This document shows positions 10,641 to 20,228 of a DNA stretch of 64,000 nt, one piece after another. Origin of the DNA: Diabrotica undecimpunctata (Eukaryota; Arthropoda; Insecta; Coleoptera; Chrysomelidae); NCBI RefSeq assembly GCF_040954645.1, contig NC_092812.1, positions 992,001 through 1,056,000 of the forward strand. The letters are read 5' to 3'. A model generated the notes under the pieces. That model was not told the origin of the DNA, did not search any database, and saw nothing but the letters and a program-made list of their open reading frames with translations. Each line of letters opens with the position of its first letter. Within the stretch, counting starts at the first letter, position 1. The position numbers and the translations under genes were made by a program.

Positions 10641-11010
10641 TTACCAAACAATCTGCTAAAAAATAAAAAAAAAACGCAAAGAGCAATGGAACGAATCATG
10701 CTTGGAATATCACTAAGACACAAGATTAGAAAAACCGATATAAGACGTAGAACGAAGATTACGGATATTGTGGAAGAAATTGCAAAAATGAAATGGCGCT
10801 GGGCAGGTCACGTGGCCCGATATAATGACAACAGGTGGACACGGAGAATTCTAGAATGGAGACCAAGGACGACAACAAGAAGCATCAAAAAAAGATGGGT
10901 AGATGACATAAGAACAGTGGCAGGCAAACAGTGGATTAGATTGGCGCAAGATAGAGAAAGATGAAAGCAATTGGGAGAGACCTACATTCAGGAGTGAATG
11001 GAAAATGGTT

Positions 11011-11359
11011 GACAAAGAGAGATAATTTTAACAGTACAGTATTATTTAAAATTTGTGAAACATGTTTATAGTCTGGATAAAGATAATGGTGTGGTGTACG
11101 TTAGTTGATGAATTTATGTAGTTATCCATGTTGTTGTTGTTCGTTTTCATATATGTTGGATAGTTTAAAACAATATGTTTGACATGTTGTGTTGAACTCC
11201 CGCTACATTCGCACAGCTACACTTTTATATTGACTTTTTTCCAAAAGAAAGACGTATGTGTAATACTTTTTAATAATTTATTATTAAACTTAACACAACT
11301 TAATTTGAAGAACAAAAAAAATGGAATACTTGTGGATATTTGAAAAGCTCTAGGCGAGT
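11011..11359. other. RTE 3' flank or spacer, no gene seen
   Basis: No coding potential. It contains AGTTTAAAACAATATGTTTG (near 11164), which recurs near 13850 beyond Harbinger element 3 and hints that the two places share a repeat. Confidence 0.3.
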
Positions 11360-12530
11360 AAGGGGTTGATTTTTTGTGGCAAATTATGAGTAGGATATAT
11401 GAGGAAGAAAGGATGCCAAAGCATGGAGAGAGAGTGTGATCGTATCATTGTATAAAGACAAACAAGATATTTAGGACTATAAGAACTATAGAGGGATTAA
11501 GTTAATGTCGCACACAATAAAAATTTGGGAGAGAACTGTATGTGTGTGTGTGTGTGTGTGTGTGTTCATTCCAGGAAGGAAAGGAGGATAGAAGAGAAAT
11601 ATGGCGAGAGAGCACTACATTTGGTATTTATAGATCTTTAAGAGGCGAACGACACAGTTCATAGACAAGAGTTATAGAGATGTATGTGAGGGCAATGGGT
11701 TCGTTGGAAGTACGTAAGGCTCGTGAATGATATGTATGAGGGAGCGTACACTAAAGTAGGCATTTGCGTCGGATTGGCCGAAAGTTTTCCAGTGATGGTT
11801 GGTTTGCATTAAGGCTCTTGTTATGGATAGACTCACAGAGAAGGTAAATGAGGTGACTCCTGGTCAATGCTCTTTGCTGATGATATCGTCTTAGTAGAGG
11901 AGAATAAAGAAATGTAGGAGAAGTTGGAGGGTTGGAAAAGGACTATTGAAGGAACTAGATCAAGAAATTGCCCATAAGATACAGGCTTGTTGGTTTACCT
12001 GAAAGTAAATAAGCTTGGTATTGGTCTTGTATTGAAAAATCGGGGAAGGGCTGAAAGGAAAGATATGCGGGAGTGTGGTGAAGTCTGCGTTGGTATACGG
12101 CGGTAAAGTGTGCCGGCCTGTAAAGAAGATTAAAGAAAAAAAAAAGATAAAGGTAGCTGAATTGAAAATGTTATGATGGATGTTGGGTCAGACTAGAATA
12201 GACAGCATTGGGAATTACTGGATTAGGGAAAGAAGCGGGGTGACTGCGGTCTCAAAAACATTCAAGAACAAAAAAAGCAATGCTTTGGTCACGTCAGATG
12301 TAGAAATTAAATCTATGTGAGATGAAGGATAGAATTGTTAAAAGTTAATCGAAGGAGAGGTAGAGGAAAACCGAGGAGAAGACGGAAGGACTTTGTGGCA
12401 GAGGACTTGACAAAGAAAAGTTTAGGTAAAGAAGATACGATGGATAGAAATGAGTATCAAAGAAGAGTAAGGAACAGCGTCTCTGAAAAGGAAAAAGCTG
12501 AGGAAGAAGAAGAAGCAAAAACTTTGAAAT
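11360..12530 (+). pseudogene. Old RTE-like reverse transcriptase fossil
   Basis: Plus-strand reading in shifting frames gives WQIMSRIYEEERMPKAWRES, VIVSLYKDKQ, YKNYRGIKLMSHTIKIWER, then MLFADDIVLVEEN (RT catalytic box, near 11870) and KLEGWKRTIE. The C-terminal tail is KVNRRRGRGKPRRRRKDFV (12340-12400). This is the layout of an RTE-group pol of a different lineage from the element at 8470. Many stops and frameshifts are present. A (TG)n run at about 11539-11565 interrupts it. The 78-codon open frame at 12335-12571 is only its tail. Confidence 0.65.
11539..11565. repeat. (TG)n microsatellite
   Basis: About 13 uninterrupted TG units inside the RT fossil. Confidence 0.9.
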
Positions 12531-12978
12531 GTGAACTGGGTCTACTTGCTTTTTTGGTTTTAAATATTTGACTTGGATTCCTGACAAACGGTTAGAAACA
12601 GTCCGTTTTGGCATGATTATTTAAAATGAGTTTAATTTGAATTTCTAAAATTTCTGTGTATCCTTAGCCCCCTTTCAGACGAAGATACTGTATCCGAGAT
12701 ACGCGTATCCGAGACGCAGATATTACATAGACTCAAATGGAGCTTTTCACACGAGACGCGCGAGAGATACAGTATGCGAGATACCGAATTCAGTATCTCG
12801 GACTTTCCTGTCGCCGACGACTGAATGCGTATCCCAGATACAGAAGAAACATTACGTTAAATGAACGCTTTCAGACACGAATACTTTTGCACCACATTCC
12901 ATAGACGCGCGATTTTCTGTCGAATAATTGTGAATGAGCAACGAAAGAAAGACGGTCTTTTCTGAATATAGTTAAATA

Positions 12979-13173
12979 ATGGAGCGTACTGTATTTGATA
13001 GTGACAAATTTATTTGTTTGGTACAATCAAATCCCTGTCTATGGAATACAGCATCGCCACATTACTGCAATAGAAATAAAAAGCAGCAGTGCTGGGTCCA
13101 AATTTCTAAGCAAATGTGCGACAATTTTGAGGCCATGACTGCAGTACAGCAAAATGAATATGGTAAGAAATGA
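12979..13173 (+). pseudogene. MADF-domain exon of Harbinger element 3
   Basis: From the ATG the product starts MERTVFDSDKFICLVQSNPC and continues LWNTASPHYCNRNKKQQCWV. This is the first half of a MADF (Myb/SANT-like in Adf-1) DNA-binding domain: the conserved (F/L)I.LV...PCLW is followed by RNKK..CW. The likely exon end is at about 13160, where NEY is followed by the donor-like GGTAAGAAATG; the 64-residue open frame simply runs into that intron. In Harbingers this protein helps the nuclease find DNA and enter the nucleus. Downstream exons are not seen, so it is probably a relic. Confidence 0.65.
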
Positions 13174-13397
13174 ATATGTTTTTATTATAAATACATAGGT
13201 ATTTTGTTTCATACGTATATAGTTTAGTTTTAAAAGTTTGCTAATTGAAATTTTGATTATTTAATGAATATAAAACTACATTATTGTGAAAGGAATACGG
13301 TCATTTTTTTTAGGGCGAGGTAAACAATTTACAAATTGGAGATAAGTACATAGATTTATTTTAAATTTAAGTCATAGACTTTAATTTTAACTTAAAG

Positions 13398-13799
13398 TCA
13401 TAGAAAGCCGTTTTTTGACGAAATACTTTTACGCATAGTTGTGTCTTTTTTACTCAATTGAATTTCTAAAATTTTATGAAGTTCTTCAAACGACTTCACA
13501 GACATTCGAAAATAATTAAAAAACTTCGATGGATCTTGCAATAAATCTTGATACAGCAAATTATACGTTACCTTGGTTTCTCTTAATTCTACAATAGGAT
13601 GAACCCACAAATTACGTCGTCTTTTCAGTTTCTTTTTCTTTTTATTTAATATGTACCACAGCATAACATACTCTTCTACATCCATAATCCAAAAATATAA
13701 CCGCACTGCACTGCTACTATTTTCATACTGACGAGCATGCCCGTGAATCCGATACAGTAGCCATCGAAAATTCTGTATCTCGCATACAGTATCTCGCAT
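13398..13799 (-). pseudogene. HARBI1-like nuclease N-terminal fragment of Harbinger element 3
   Basis: Minus-strand frame with MDVEEYVMLWYIL, a basic stretch KKKKKLKRRR, then LWVHPIVELRETKVTYNLLY and QDLLQDPSKFFNYFRMS. The WVHPI...R...G.Y..L...L..D...F..YFRM pattern is the N-terminal helical region of HARBI1-type transposases. The first 40 or so residues of the open frame come from the terminal repeat and are probably untranslated; the likely start is the Met of MDVEEYV. The frame is open to 13398 but the DDE core is missing. Confidence 0.7.
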
Positions 13800-13841
13800 A
13801 CAGTATCTCGCATACAGTATCCTCGTCTGAAAACCCTCTTA

Positions 13842-14077
13842 CTCACAGACAGTTTAAAACAATATGTTTGACACTGAGGATAGTTGCAGTGTTAGTGTAA
13901 ATGTGGAACCGCAGACGCCATCAAGTATCCATGCCCTAACCTGCTATGCTCAATTTGTAGTCTTATTATTAATGTCTTAATTATTTGCGGTGTTTCAAAT
14001 ATAGTTGGTTATGTGTATGCATTTCCTCTAATTTAGTGATAGACTAAATCAGTAAGTTTGCCAGCAGTAAAGTACAG
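13842..14077. other. Spacer between Harbinger element 3 and the gypsy LTR, no gene seen
   Basis: No coding signal; carries the short repeat also found near 11164. Confidence 0.3.
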
Positions 14078-14397
14078 TGTTATATTTTTATTAATTCTAA
14101 TTTATTTATTTATTTATTAAAGGTTCTATTTATAACACTCACAAATTTATTAAAGTCTTTATTACTAATTTATCTTAATTACACAATTTATTAAAATTCG
14201 TGCGTTACAATTTAAAACGCGGCTCGAATCTTCAGCAAAAACTGTTCTTTTCCCAACAAAATTCCTCTTTAAATATAAAACTCCGTTAGTTTCGGAATCC
14301 CTTAGAAGAAGACCGGTTGTTGGCGGTGTTGACAAGAATTGCCTCGAATAACGGGAACTCGAATAACTTTATAGTTTTGATATTTATTATCGTAACA
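14078..14397 (-). repeat. 3' LTR of gypsy 1
   Basis: TGTTATATTTTTATT to TTATCGTAACA on plus (so TGTTACG...AACA on the sense strand), about 320 bp. It is near-identical to 19441-19723, apart from small indels in the TTTA-rich part and scattered substitutions. Confidence 0.85.
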
Positions 14398-14412
14398 TTG
14401 CCCCCCTCTTAA
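14398..14412 (-). promoter_or_regulatory. Polypurine tract of gypsy 1
   Basis: Sense-strand AAGAGGGGGGCAA lies directly upstream of the 3' LTR, where plus-strand DNA synthesis is primed. Confidence 0.75.
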
Positions 14413-14536
14413 AAGATGGTTTCTCCTGGAACCTTGTCGGGACTGGAACTGGAACAGTATGCTGGTACGGGCAACTGGACCCTCTTTTACAACTTCCAGT
14501 TGTATAAAAATGACAAGGGACGGTTTTCTCTCCTCA
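14413..14536 (-). other. 3' untranslated region of gypsy 1
   Basis: Non-coding stretch between the pol stop and the polypurine tract. Confidence 0.4.
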
Positions 14537-15258
14537 TCAGTAACTATGCGGATTGCAACAGACTAACACCTGGACTTGGGTGTCTTTAAAGATCGCCTTC
14601 ACCATACTTCGGATAACCCTCCAATCTAATTGGCGGCACTCTAACTTTGGCATGGCTAACTTTTGCAAGTCGGGCTCTAGTACGTGCTCTCTCAATTGAA
14701 GTAAGACTTCCCATACATCTCGGTAGGTAGGTTGGTCACGGGCAGTGTCTTTTGTTACCAGGTAGAAAAGGTAACGTGATGCTTCTTGGAGTTTCAAGGC
14801 TTTCCCAGAAGCTGGTACTTGGCATTGAAGTTTTGCAACTCGACCGAACTTCCTTCGAAAGACGGATGCCAACCCTGGTGCGTCTTTGATACTGGCCGGG
14901 ATGGTAAGGACCAGCGAGTAGCCATCGGGGAGCGCGAGTATATCTTGCTTTTCTTCAGTGGTAACACCATGTCTTGCTTTACCGGTACCTCCATAGGCAC
15001 CCATGAATTCCTCAAACGTGAGGTCAGACACATCTTGGACTTGGTTTACTTCCACTTCTTCATCTACGTCGTGGTCACCTTCGAAAGACACCAGCCGGTT
15101 ATGGTGTACTATCATCGGCTTTCCCCTCGGAATCTTGCTTATTCGGTAGATGACATCGTTGATCTTCTCCATAATTACGTATGGGCCTTCCCAAAACTGC
15201 TGCAATTTGGGAGAACAACCTTTTCGCTTCTTGGGATTTAGAGCCAGACTTTGTGGTT
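14537..15258 (-). pseudogene. Integrase C-terminus fused to an OARD1/TARG1-like macrodomain (gypsy 1 pol 3' end)
   Basis: The first part is the integrase C-terminal domain (LNPKKRKGCSPKLQQFWEGP, then YVIMEKINDVIYRISKIPRG and HHNRLVSFEG). After an acidic linker (DHDVDEEVEVNQVQ) comes an unexpected ~130-residue domain, about residues 90-222 of the frame that opens at 15205. It includes DGYSLVLTIPASI, APGLASVFRRKFGRVAKLQ, SRYLFYLVTKDTARDQPTY, LREHVLEPDLQKLAMPKL and AIFKDTQVQVLVC. Block by block this follows the OARD1/TARG1 class of ADP-ribose glycohydrolase macrodomains. The lysine in LVTK matches the catalytic lysine of that class. The glycine-rich ligand loops are altered (APGLA, and MPKLECRQLDW instead of a GCG-type loop), so activity is doubtful. 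A one-base frameshift near 15270 separates it from integrase. Confidence 0.75.
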
Positions 15259-16533
15259 TTACTTAAAGCAACCCTTTTCGGCTAGTGTATCGTACCGTTT
15301 CTTCATTCGGTCGCTAGCAATCTGAATACGGAAACGGACCAACTCATGTACATCGTCCATTGTTCTTCGTAATTCGATCACATAATCTTCACCTGCTACA
15401 TCTTCTTCAGGTCGACACCCAAACTCTAGATCACAAGGCAGTCGCATTTCTCGTCCGAATAGGACTTTGGCTGGTGTCTGACCTGTTGATTCGTTAACAG
15501 CAGATCTGTAGGCCATTGTGAAGAACGGAAGATACTGGTCCCAGTCTCGCTGATGATCGGACACCATCTTTGTCAAATACTTGCCAACTGTCCTATTCAT
15601 TGGTTCTACTATACCATCCGATTGCGGATGATACGCGGTAGTTCTTATTTTCTTCATGCCTAGTCTATCACATATTCCTTGGAATAGATCGCTTTCGAAG
15701 TTCCTGCCTTGGTCACTATGGATCTCCAAAGGCACTTCAAATTGGCTGATATGTTCTTGGATCAACTTATCTGCAACGGTGGCGGCCTTCTGGTCTGGAA
15801 GTGCGTAAATCTCGACCCACTTAGTGAAGTAGTCCATTACTACCAACATGTACTTGCCTCCATTTTCACTTTCTGGAAATGGCCCAGCGATGTCCAAAGC
15901 TATTCTTTCAAACGGGCTTCCAACATTATATTGTCTCATAGGAGCTCTCCTTTTTCGGTAAGGCCAGTTACTTGTAGCACAAATAGAACATTTCTTAAAC
16001 CAGTCTTTTACGTTGTCGGAACTGTTCATCCAATAAAACCGTTCCCGAATTCGCTGAAGGGTTTTCTTCACAACAAAATGCCCTCTCGATGGACTGTCGT
16101 GTAACTGACGAAGTACTTCGGCTATTCTGCTCTTTGGGATCACCAACTGTCTTCTCTTCTCTGAACCGTCATCATTTTCCAGGACTCGTTTGAGCAAGCT
16201 ATCTTCCATGATAAATAAGTCCCACTGGGCCCAATACGTCTTAACTACTAAGCATAGGTTTGATATTTCTTGCCAAGGTGGTCGACGGTTTTGATCTTTC
16301 CATTTTCGAATTTTCTGGACAACTGGATCTCTCTCTTGTTCTTCCTTTATCTTGGTAGGCGTCCAGTCGTCGTTGACCATCGTTGTTCTTAGCACTGCTG
16401 CTTCCTTGGATTCCGTTTTGTTGCAGTGGGAACACTCTGCTGGACATGGCCTTCTGGAAAGAGAATCAGCGTTTCTGTGGCTAATTCCGGCCCGGTGCTC
16501 AATCTTAAAATCGTATTCTTGGAGTCGTTCGAT
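15259..16533 (-). pseudogene. Integrase core of gypsy 1
   Basis: Catalyses insertion of the cDNA copy. The HHCC zinc module is visible (LHDSPSRGHFVVKKTLQRIR, then CSICATSNW). The DDE core follows: ERIALDIAGPFPESENG (first Asp), EIHSDQGRNFES (second Asp) and YHPQSDGIVEPMNRTVGKYL (Glu). MAYRSAVNESTGQTPAKVLF and LPCDLEFGCRP come next. The canonical E is present although the following motif reads EPMNRT rather than ERMNRT. The 378-codon open frame (16395-15259) is intact until the frameshift at its C-terminal end. The link to RNase H (about 16400-16530) is frame-shifted. Confidence 0.85.
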
Positions 16534-17238
16534 CTATCTGGCTATCTGACCCTCTTGATTCTTAAACTGCATCAACCACTTAAGGGCGTCATGGTCGGTG
16601 CGGATTAGACACTTTCTGCCATAGAGGTATTGATAGAAGTGCTCTACTAATTTAACTACTACTAGAAGTTCTCTTCTCGTGACGCAATAATTCCTCTCAG
16701 GTTTTGAAAGAATTTTACTAAAATATCCGAGGATTCGTTCCTGTCCTCCTTGAATCTGAGACAGCACTCCTCCAATTCCCACATTACTTGCATCTGTATC
16801 TAAGATGAACTCTCCTTCTGGCAGTGGATATCCTAAAATTGGTGCTGTTATTAAATGCTTTTTCAAAGTCTCAAAGGCATTTTGGCAGTCTGTATCCCAG
16901 CGGTAATCTCTTGCTTTCTCTGTGAGTCGCGTTAATGGCTTAGCGATATCTGCAAACTTCTTAATAAACCTTCGGTAGTAAGTATATAGTCCAAGAAAAC
17001 TTCTCACTTGATGTTTGTCCGTTGGTACTGGCCATTCCTTAATGGAATCAATTTTTCCCTTATCCACGGCCACTGCTTCTTTACTGACTATATGACCCAA
17101 ATAATTGACTTTACCTTGAAATAGCTGGCACTTCTTGGGGTTTATCATCAATTGAGCAGCTTTAAATAGATTTAAAACGTTTTCTAAATTCTTCAAGTGA
17201 CGATTATGACATCTAGATAAACCAGGCATATTTTCCAA
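16534..17238 (-). pseudogene. RT connection and RNase H of gypsy 1
   Basis: The frame continues RT after the catalytic box: [60 protein letters not shown]. RNase H motifs follow: [36 protein letters not shown] and LIRTDHDALKWLMQF. The residues Asp-Glu-Asp expected for RNase H are present. It overlaps the upstream RT frame at a frameshift near 17220. Confidence 0.85.
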
Positions 17239-18570
17239 GATAACCCTCTCAACACATTTTCCATAAGCCTCTCAAATGTCGCAGAAGCATTACAGAGTCC
17301 AAATGGCATAACGTTGAATTGCCACAATCTAGATCCTGTGGTAAAGGCTGTCTTCTCTTTATCTACTGGGTCCATTTCTACCTGCCAGTATCCAGACTTC
17401 AAATCCAAAGTAGAAAACAATTTACTTTCAGCCAATGTGTCCAATGTATCGTCGATCCTAAGCAGAGTATAACTATCTTTCTTGGTAACGTTGTTCAGCA
17501 AACGGTAATCCACACATAACCTCGTCGTTCCGTCTTTCTTCTTAACCAGGACCACCGGAGAGACCCATGGGCTCGTAGAAGGTTCTATCACCCCGTCTTT
17601 CTTCATTTCCTGAACAATTGTTTCAGCTTCCTCTCTTTTCGCCTGTGGTAATCGTCGAGTAGTTTGACGAATTGGCTTAGCATTACCAGTTTCAATTTTA
17701 TGCTTAACAACGGTAGTTCTTCCCGTCTTTCCTCCTTTCGGTACGAAAATATCACGATGGTGCCGAAGAAATTCCCTTAATTTCCTTTTCTCCATCTGAT
17801 TTAGAGACTGTCCTGCAACTGCAACCAATTGGTCGAATTTGTCGTTGGAATTATCAGATGTTGTCGCCTGACGGATTATGGATGTCACAGGTATACAAGT
17901 TCCTACTTTTGTCTCTTTCTTGATGGTCACTGGGTAGTCGTTGACATTGATAAGTCTCACAGGAATTTCTTTAGCCGAAGTCACCAATTTCTTTCCAATT
18001 ATGATTCCACGGCCAACCTGATCGTTGTGGTTCCAAGGCTCCATCATAACAGGTGTCCCTTCGTCTACAACTTCCTGTAGTCGCGCTACTATGATTGTTT
18101 CTCTTCTCGCAGTCACGACTGTATCTTCCTTAATGGCTGCTTGCACAGTGTTGTCATTATGTGGATGAAGAAATACCTCCTCGTTGCCAACTTTGATTAC
18201 CTTATTCTTAAAATCCAATTGGAATCCATGTATATTCATTACGTCCATTCCTAATAAAACATCCTCTTCGATGTCAGCAACTATAACAGTATAGACGAAC
18301 TTTTCTGCTCCAATTCACAGTTGTACCTGGATTTCTCCATGAATGTTGGCATTTTCACCTGTAGCGGTCCGAAGTCGCAACCTCGTTGGTAACAGTTTCT
18401 TACGGCTGTTTATAACTGTAGGGCGTATAATGGTTCTGGTCGCTCCGGTATCCACCAACAACGTATGTCTTTTACTATTTATTTCTCCATCTACATATAC
18501 ACTATCTTCACGAAATTTTAAAGAAGCTATTAGTATGAAAGGGGCTTTGGAAAAGTTCCGGGTCGAAGCT
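17193..18570 (-). pseudogene. Protease and N-terminal reverse transcriptase of gypsy 1
   Basis: The retropepsin begins near 18530 with RHTLLVDTGATRTIIRPTV (catalytic DTG), interrupted by a stop near 18315, then EDVLLGMDVMNIHGF (flap and LLGMD). RT follows: [74 protein letters not shown] (first catalytic Asp) and FNVMPFGLCNASATFERLME. The catalytic YLDD is damaged: the frame reads CLVYLDVIIVT and shifts, removing the second Asp in frame. RT from this copy is therefore inactive. Confidence 0.85.
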
Positions 18571-18589
18571 GCCCCCTAAGGCCGACCCA

Positions 18590-19404
18590 CATCTAAGGCA
18601 TCTCCTCGAAGAGCGATAGTCAGGTTTACAGCCTTTTCTTTTTCAGACCATCCGTTCGCTCTTGCAGCTGATTCGAACTGTTTCATGTAGTTGTTTCATG
18701 ACGATTTTCCGTCGAAAGTTGGGACTTTCACATGAACAGAACCTCCACTTCCTTCCAATTTCGGCCGTATTTCCAACTTACATTTCGTCTCGTCATTTTT
18801 TTTCTCTACTTTAATCAGATTGTTTCCTCTCTCTGCTGTCCCTGTTTCTTTCATCTTCCTTTCCATCTCTTTCATCTTTTCTTCGAAGGCCAACATATCG
18901 GCAGCAACTTGGTTTTTTAACGAAGATATTCTATCGTCTAGGGCAGACATTTCAGAAGTGACTTTAGAGATTTCCGAAGAGATGTTAGCAGAAACTTTGT
19001 TTTCCAGAGAAGAAATCTCGTTAGAAACTTTGTTTTCTAAAGAAACGACGTCGCCTGAAATTTTGTTCTCTAAGATGCGATGTCACCAGAAACTTTGGCT
19101 ACATCAGAAGAAACTTTCGAAATCCCGCCAGAAACTTTGTTCTCTAATGATGCTATGTCGCCAGAAACTTTGTTCTCTAATGATGCGATGTCGCCGAAGA
19201 CTTTGGCTACATCAGAAGAAACTTTCAAAATCGACGAGATGGCAGCATCTTCAAATATATAAGTCTTTGGGTCCAACCCTTCTTCTAGCAAAGCGTTCTT
19301 TAGTCGTTGGACTTACTCAGCCTTTTGTTTCAGGTAGAAGCTAATTTTCTGTCCTCGAGATGTCTTCTTAAATTCGTCACTGTGAGCTCATAAATCGTCG
19401 TCAT
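18590..19404 (-). pseudogene. Gag of gypsy 1: SAP domain plus coiled-coil repeats, core deleted
   Basis: The ATG at 19404 is 20 bases after the PBS and opens MTTIYELTVTNLRRHLEDRK; after a frameshift KAE*VQRLKNALLEEGL completes a SAP-like DNA-binding motif. Then come repeated ~12-residue units of the type SLENKVSGDIA (about 19250-18960), predicted coiled coil. EEKMKEMERKMKETG follows, then the start of the Gag core, VKVPTFDGKSS and EKAVNLTIALRGDAL. At 18590 the sequence jumps to the pre-protease segment, so capsid and zinc-knuckle regions are missing. Several frame breaks are present. Confidence 0.75.
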
Positions 19405-19424
19405 TTTCACAATTTAAAAATATT

Positions 19425-19438
19425 CACTTCTGACACCA
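19425..19438 (-). promoter_or_regulatory. Primer binding site of gypsy 1 (tRNA-Leu type)
   Basis: Sense TGGTGTCAGAAGTG, two bases inside the 5' LTR. It is complementary to a 3' end of the form CACTTCTGACACCA, which I recall for insect tRNA-Leu. The tRNA assignment is from memory. Confidence 0.7.
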
Positions 19439-19440
19439 CT

Positions 19441-19723
19441 TGATATATTTTTATTAATTCTAATTTATTTATTATTTATTTATTAAAGGTTCTATTTATA
19501 ACACTCACAAATTTATTAGTCTTTATTACTAATTTATCTTAATTACACAATTTATTATAATTCGTGCGTTACAATTTAAAACGCGGCGCGAATCATCAGC
19601 AAAAACTGTTCTCTTCCCAACAAAATTCCTCTTTAAATATAAAACTCCGTTAGTGTCGGAATCCCTTAGAAGAAGACCGTTTGTTGGCGGTGTTGACAAG
19701 AATTGTCTCGCATAACGGGAATT
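19441..19723 (-). repeat. 5' LTR of gypsy 1, truncated
   Basis: Matches 14078-14360 and breaks off after GGGAATT. The following GGCTGGTTTTTTTCGGCGAA and (TA)n tract are foreign. Beyond the tract TAGTTTTGATATTT (near 19881) matches the LTR again for 14 bases, suggesting insertion at a TATA inside the LTR. Confidence 0.75.
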
Positions 19724-19747
19724 CAGGCTGGTTTTTTTCGGCGAAGG

Positions 19748-19881
<134 letters not shown>

Positions 19882-19910
19882 AGTTTTGATATTTCCGCGG
19901 GAGCTGTATG

Positions 19911-20228
19911 TTACATCAATGTTATTCCGGGTTTGACTCCGCGTTAAATGTTGTTGGTTTTGATAAAAACCATTTTGACGACGTTTCGGCAAGATCTCAC
20001 TTGCCATTTTCAAGTCTCTCTGGATGGTCTGCTTCTTGTCGATGTTCGAGTGGAAGTTCGAGTGGAAGTTCGAGTGGAAGTTCGACTTCCACTCGAACAT
20101 CGACAAGAAGCAGACCATCCAGAGAGACTTGAAAATGGCAAGTGAGATCTTGCCGAAACGTCGTCAAAATGGTTTTTATCAAAACCAACAACATTTAACG
20201 CGGAGTCAAACCCGGAATAACATTGATG

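Larger units (their letters stand above)
8470..10995 (+). pseudogene. RTE endonuclease-reverse transcriptase, C-terminal part
   Basis: Open from upstream of the AUG at 8590 through 9669. The linker is KEIRNDHRNYTNNLI. RT blocks follow: NKCPGEDKITVEML, IILLFKKGDK-like VILLFKKGDKANIENYRPIS, QAGFRKHFSTIDHL, FVDFHKAFDSIELW (first Asp), REVRQGDTIYPKLF, and the catalytic FADDIVLIA at 9607-9633. Nonsense mutations follow at 9667 (in MFQ*LNA) and 9865 (in QLA*GAYGKL), then the Harbinger insert. The C-terminal domain resumes at 10686 with RAMERIMLGISLRHKIR and KWRWAGHVARYNDNRW, and ends WVDDIRTVAGKQW. Two point mutations plus the insertion make it non-functional, but the RT itself looks little decayed. 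Confidence 0.85.
8470..11010 (+). mobile_element. RTE-type non-LTR retrotransposon, 5'-truncated, interrupted by a Harbinger element
   Basis: This plus-strand element keeps the linker, the whole reverse transcriptase and the C-terminal region but lacks the 5' APE endonuclease, the usual outcome of incomplete target-primed reverse transcription. A 649-bp Harbinger element splits it at 9989-10643. Removing one TTA copy and the insert gives continuous protein sequence (VAL|TKQSAKK), so the insertion is precise. The coding end (RDRERWKQLGETYIQE) lies near 10990. No poly(A) or clear target duplication was identified. Confidence 0.8.
12667..13838. mobile_element. PIF/Harbinger element 3, with TTA duplication
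   Basis: The termini read inwards GCCCCCTTTCAGACGAAGAT (left) and GAGGGTTTTCAGACGAGGAT (right). Both continue into repeats of the type ACTGTATCCGAGATAC or ACTGTATGCGAGATAC; on the right this unit is present three times in tandem. TTA duplications flank the element (12664-12666 and 13839-13841). It carries one piece of each Harbinger protein, on opposite strands and pointing towards each other: a MADF exon on plus and a HARBI1-like fragment on minus. The 1.17-kb size shows internal deletion. Confidence 0.85.
14078..19723 (-). mobile_element. Ty3/gypsy LTR retrotransposon 1, with macrodomain extension
   Basis: Complete 3' LTR at 14078-14397 and a 5' LTR from 19441 that is cut off at about 19723. 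The PBS and polypurine tract are in the expected places. The minus-strand coding order is Gag (SAP domain plus coiled-coil repeats), protease, RT, RNase H, integrase, then a macrodomain-like C-terminal extension. Most of the Gag core is deleted. A frameshift destroys the RT catalytic box, and another separates integrase from its C-terminus. The 5' LTR is interrupted where a (TA)n tract begins. Confidence 0.9.

Noticed and set aside
11164..13870. Shared word AGTTTAAAACAATATGTTTG at 11164 and near 13850
   Set aside because: Only about 23 bases match; too little to define a repeat family or a duplication.
19990..20140. Functional hammerhead ribozyme in palindrome 1
   Set aside because: The CUGANGA box is degraded (TTGAAAA); only the stem and GAAAC remain.
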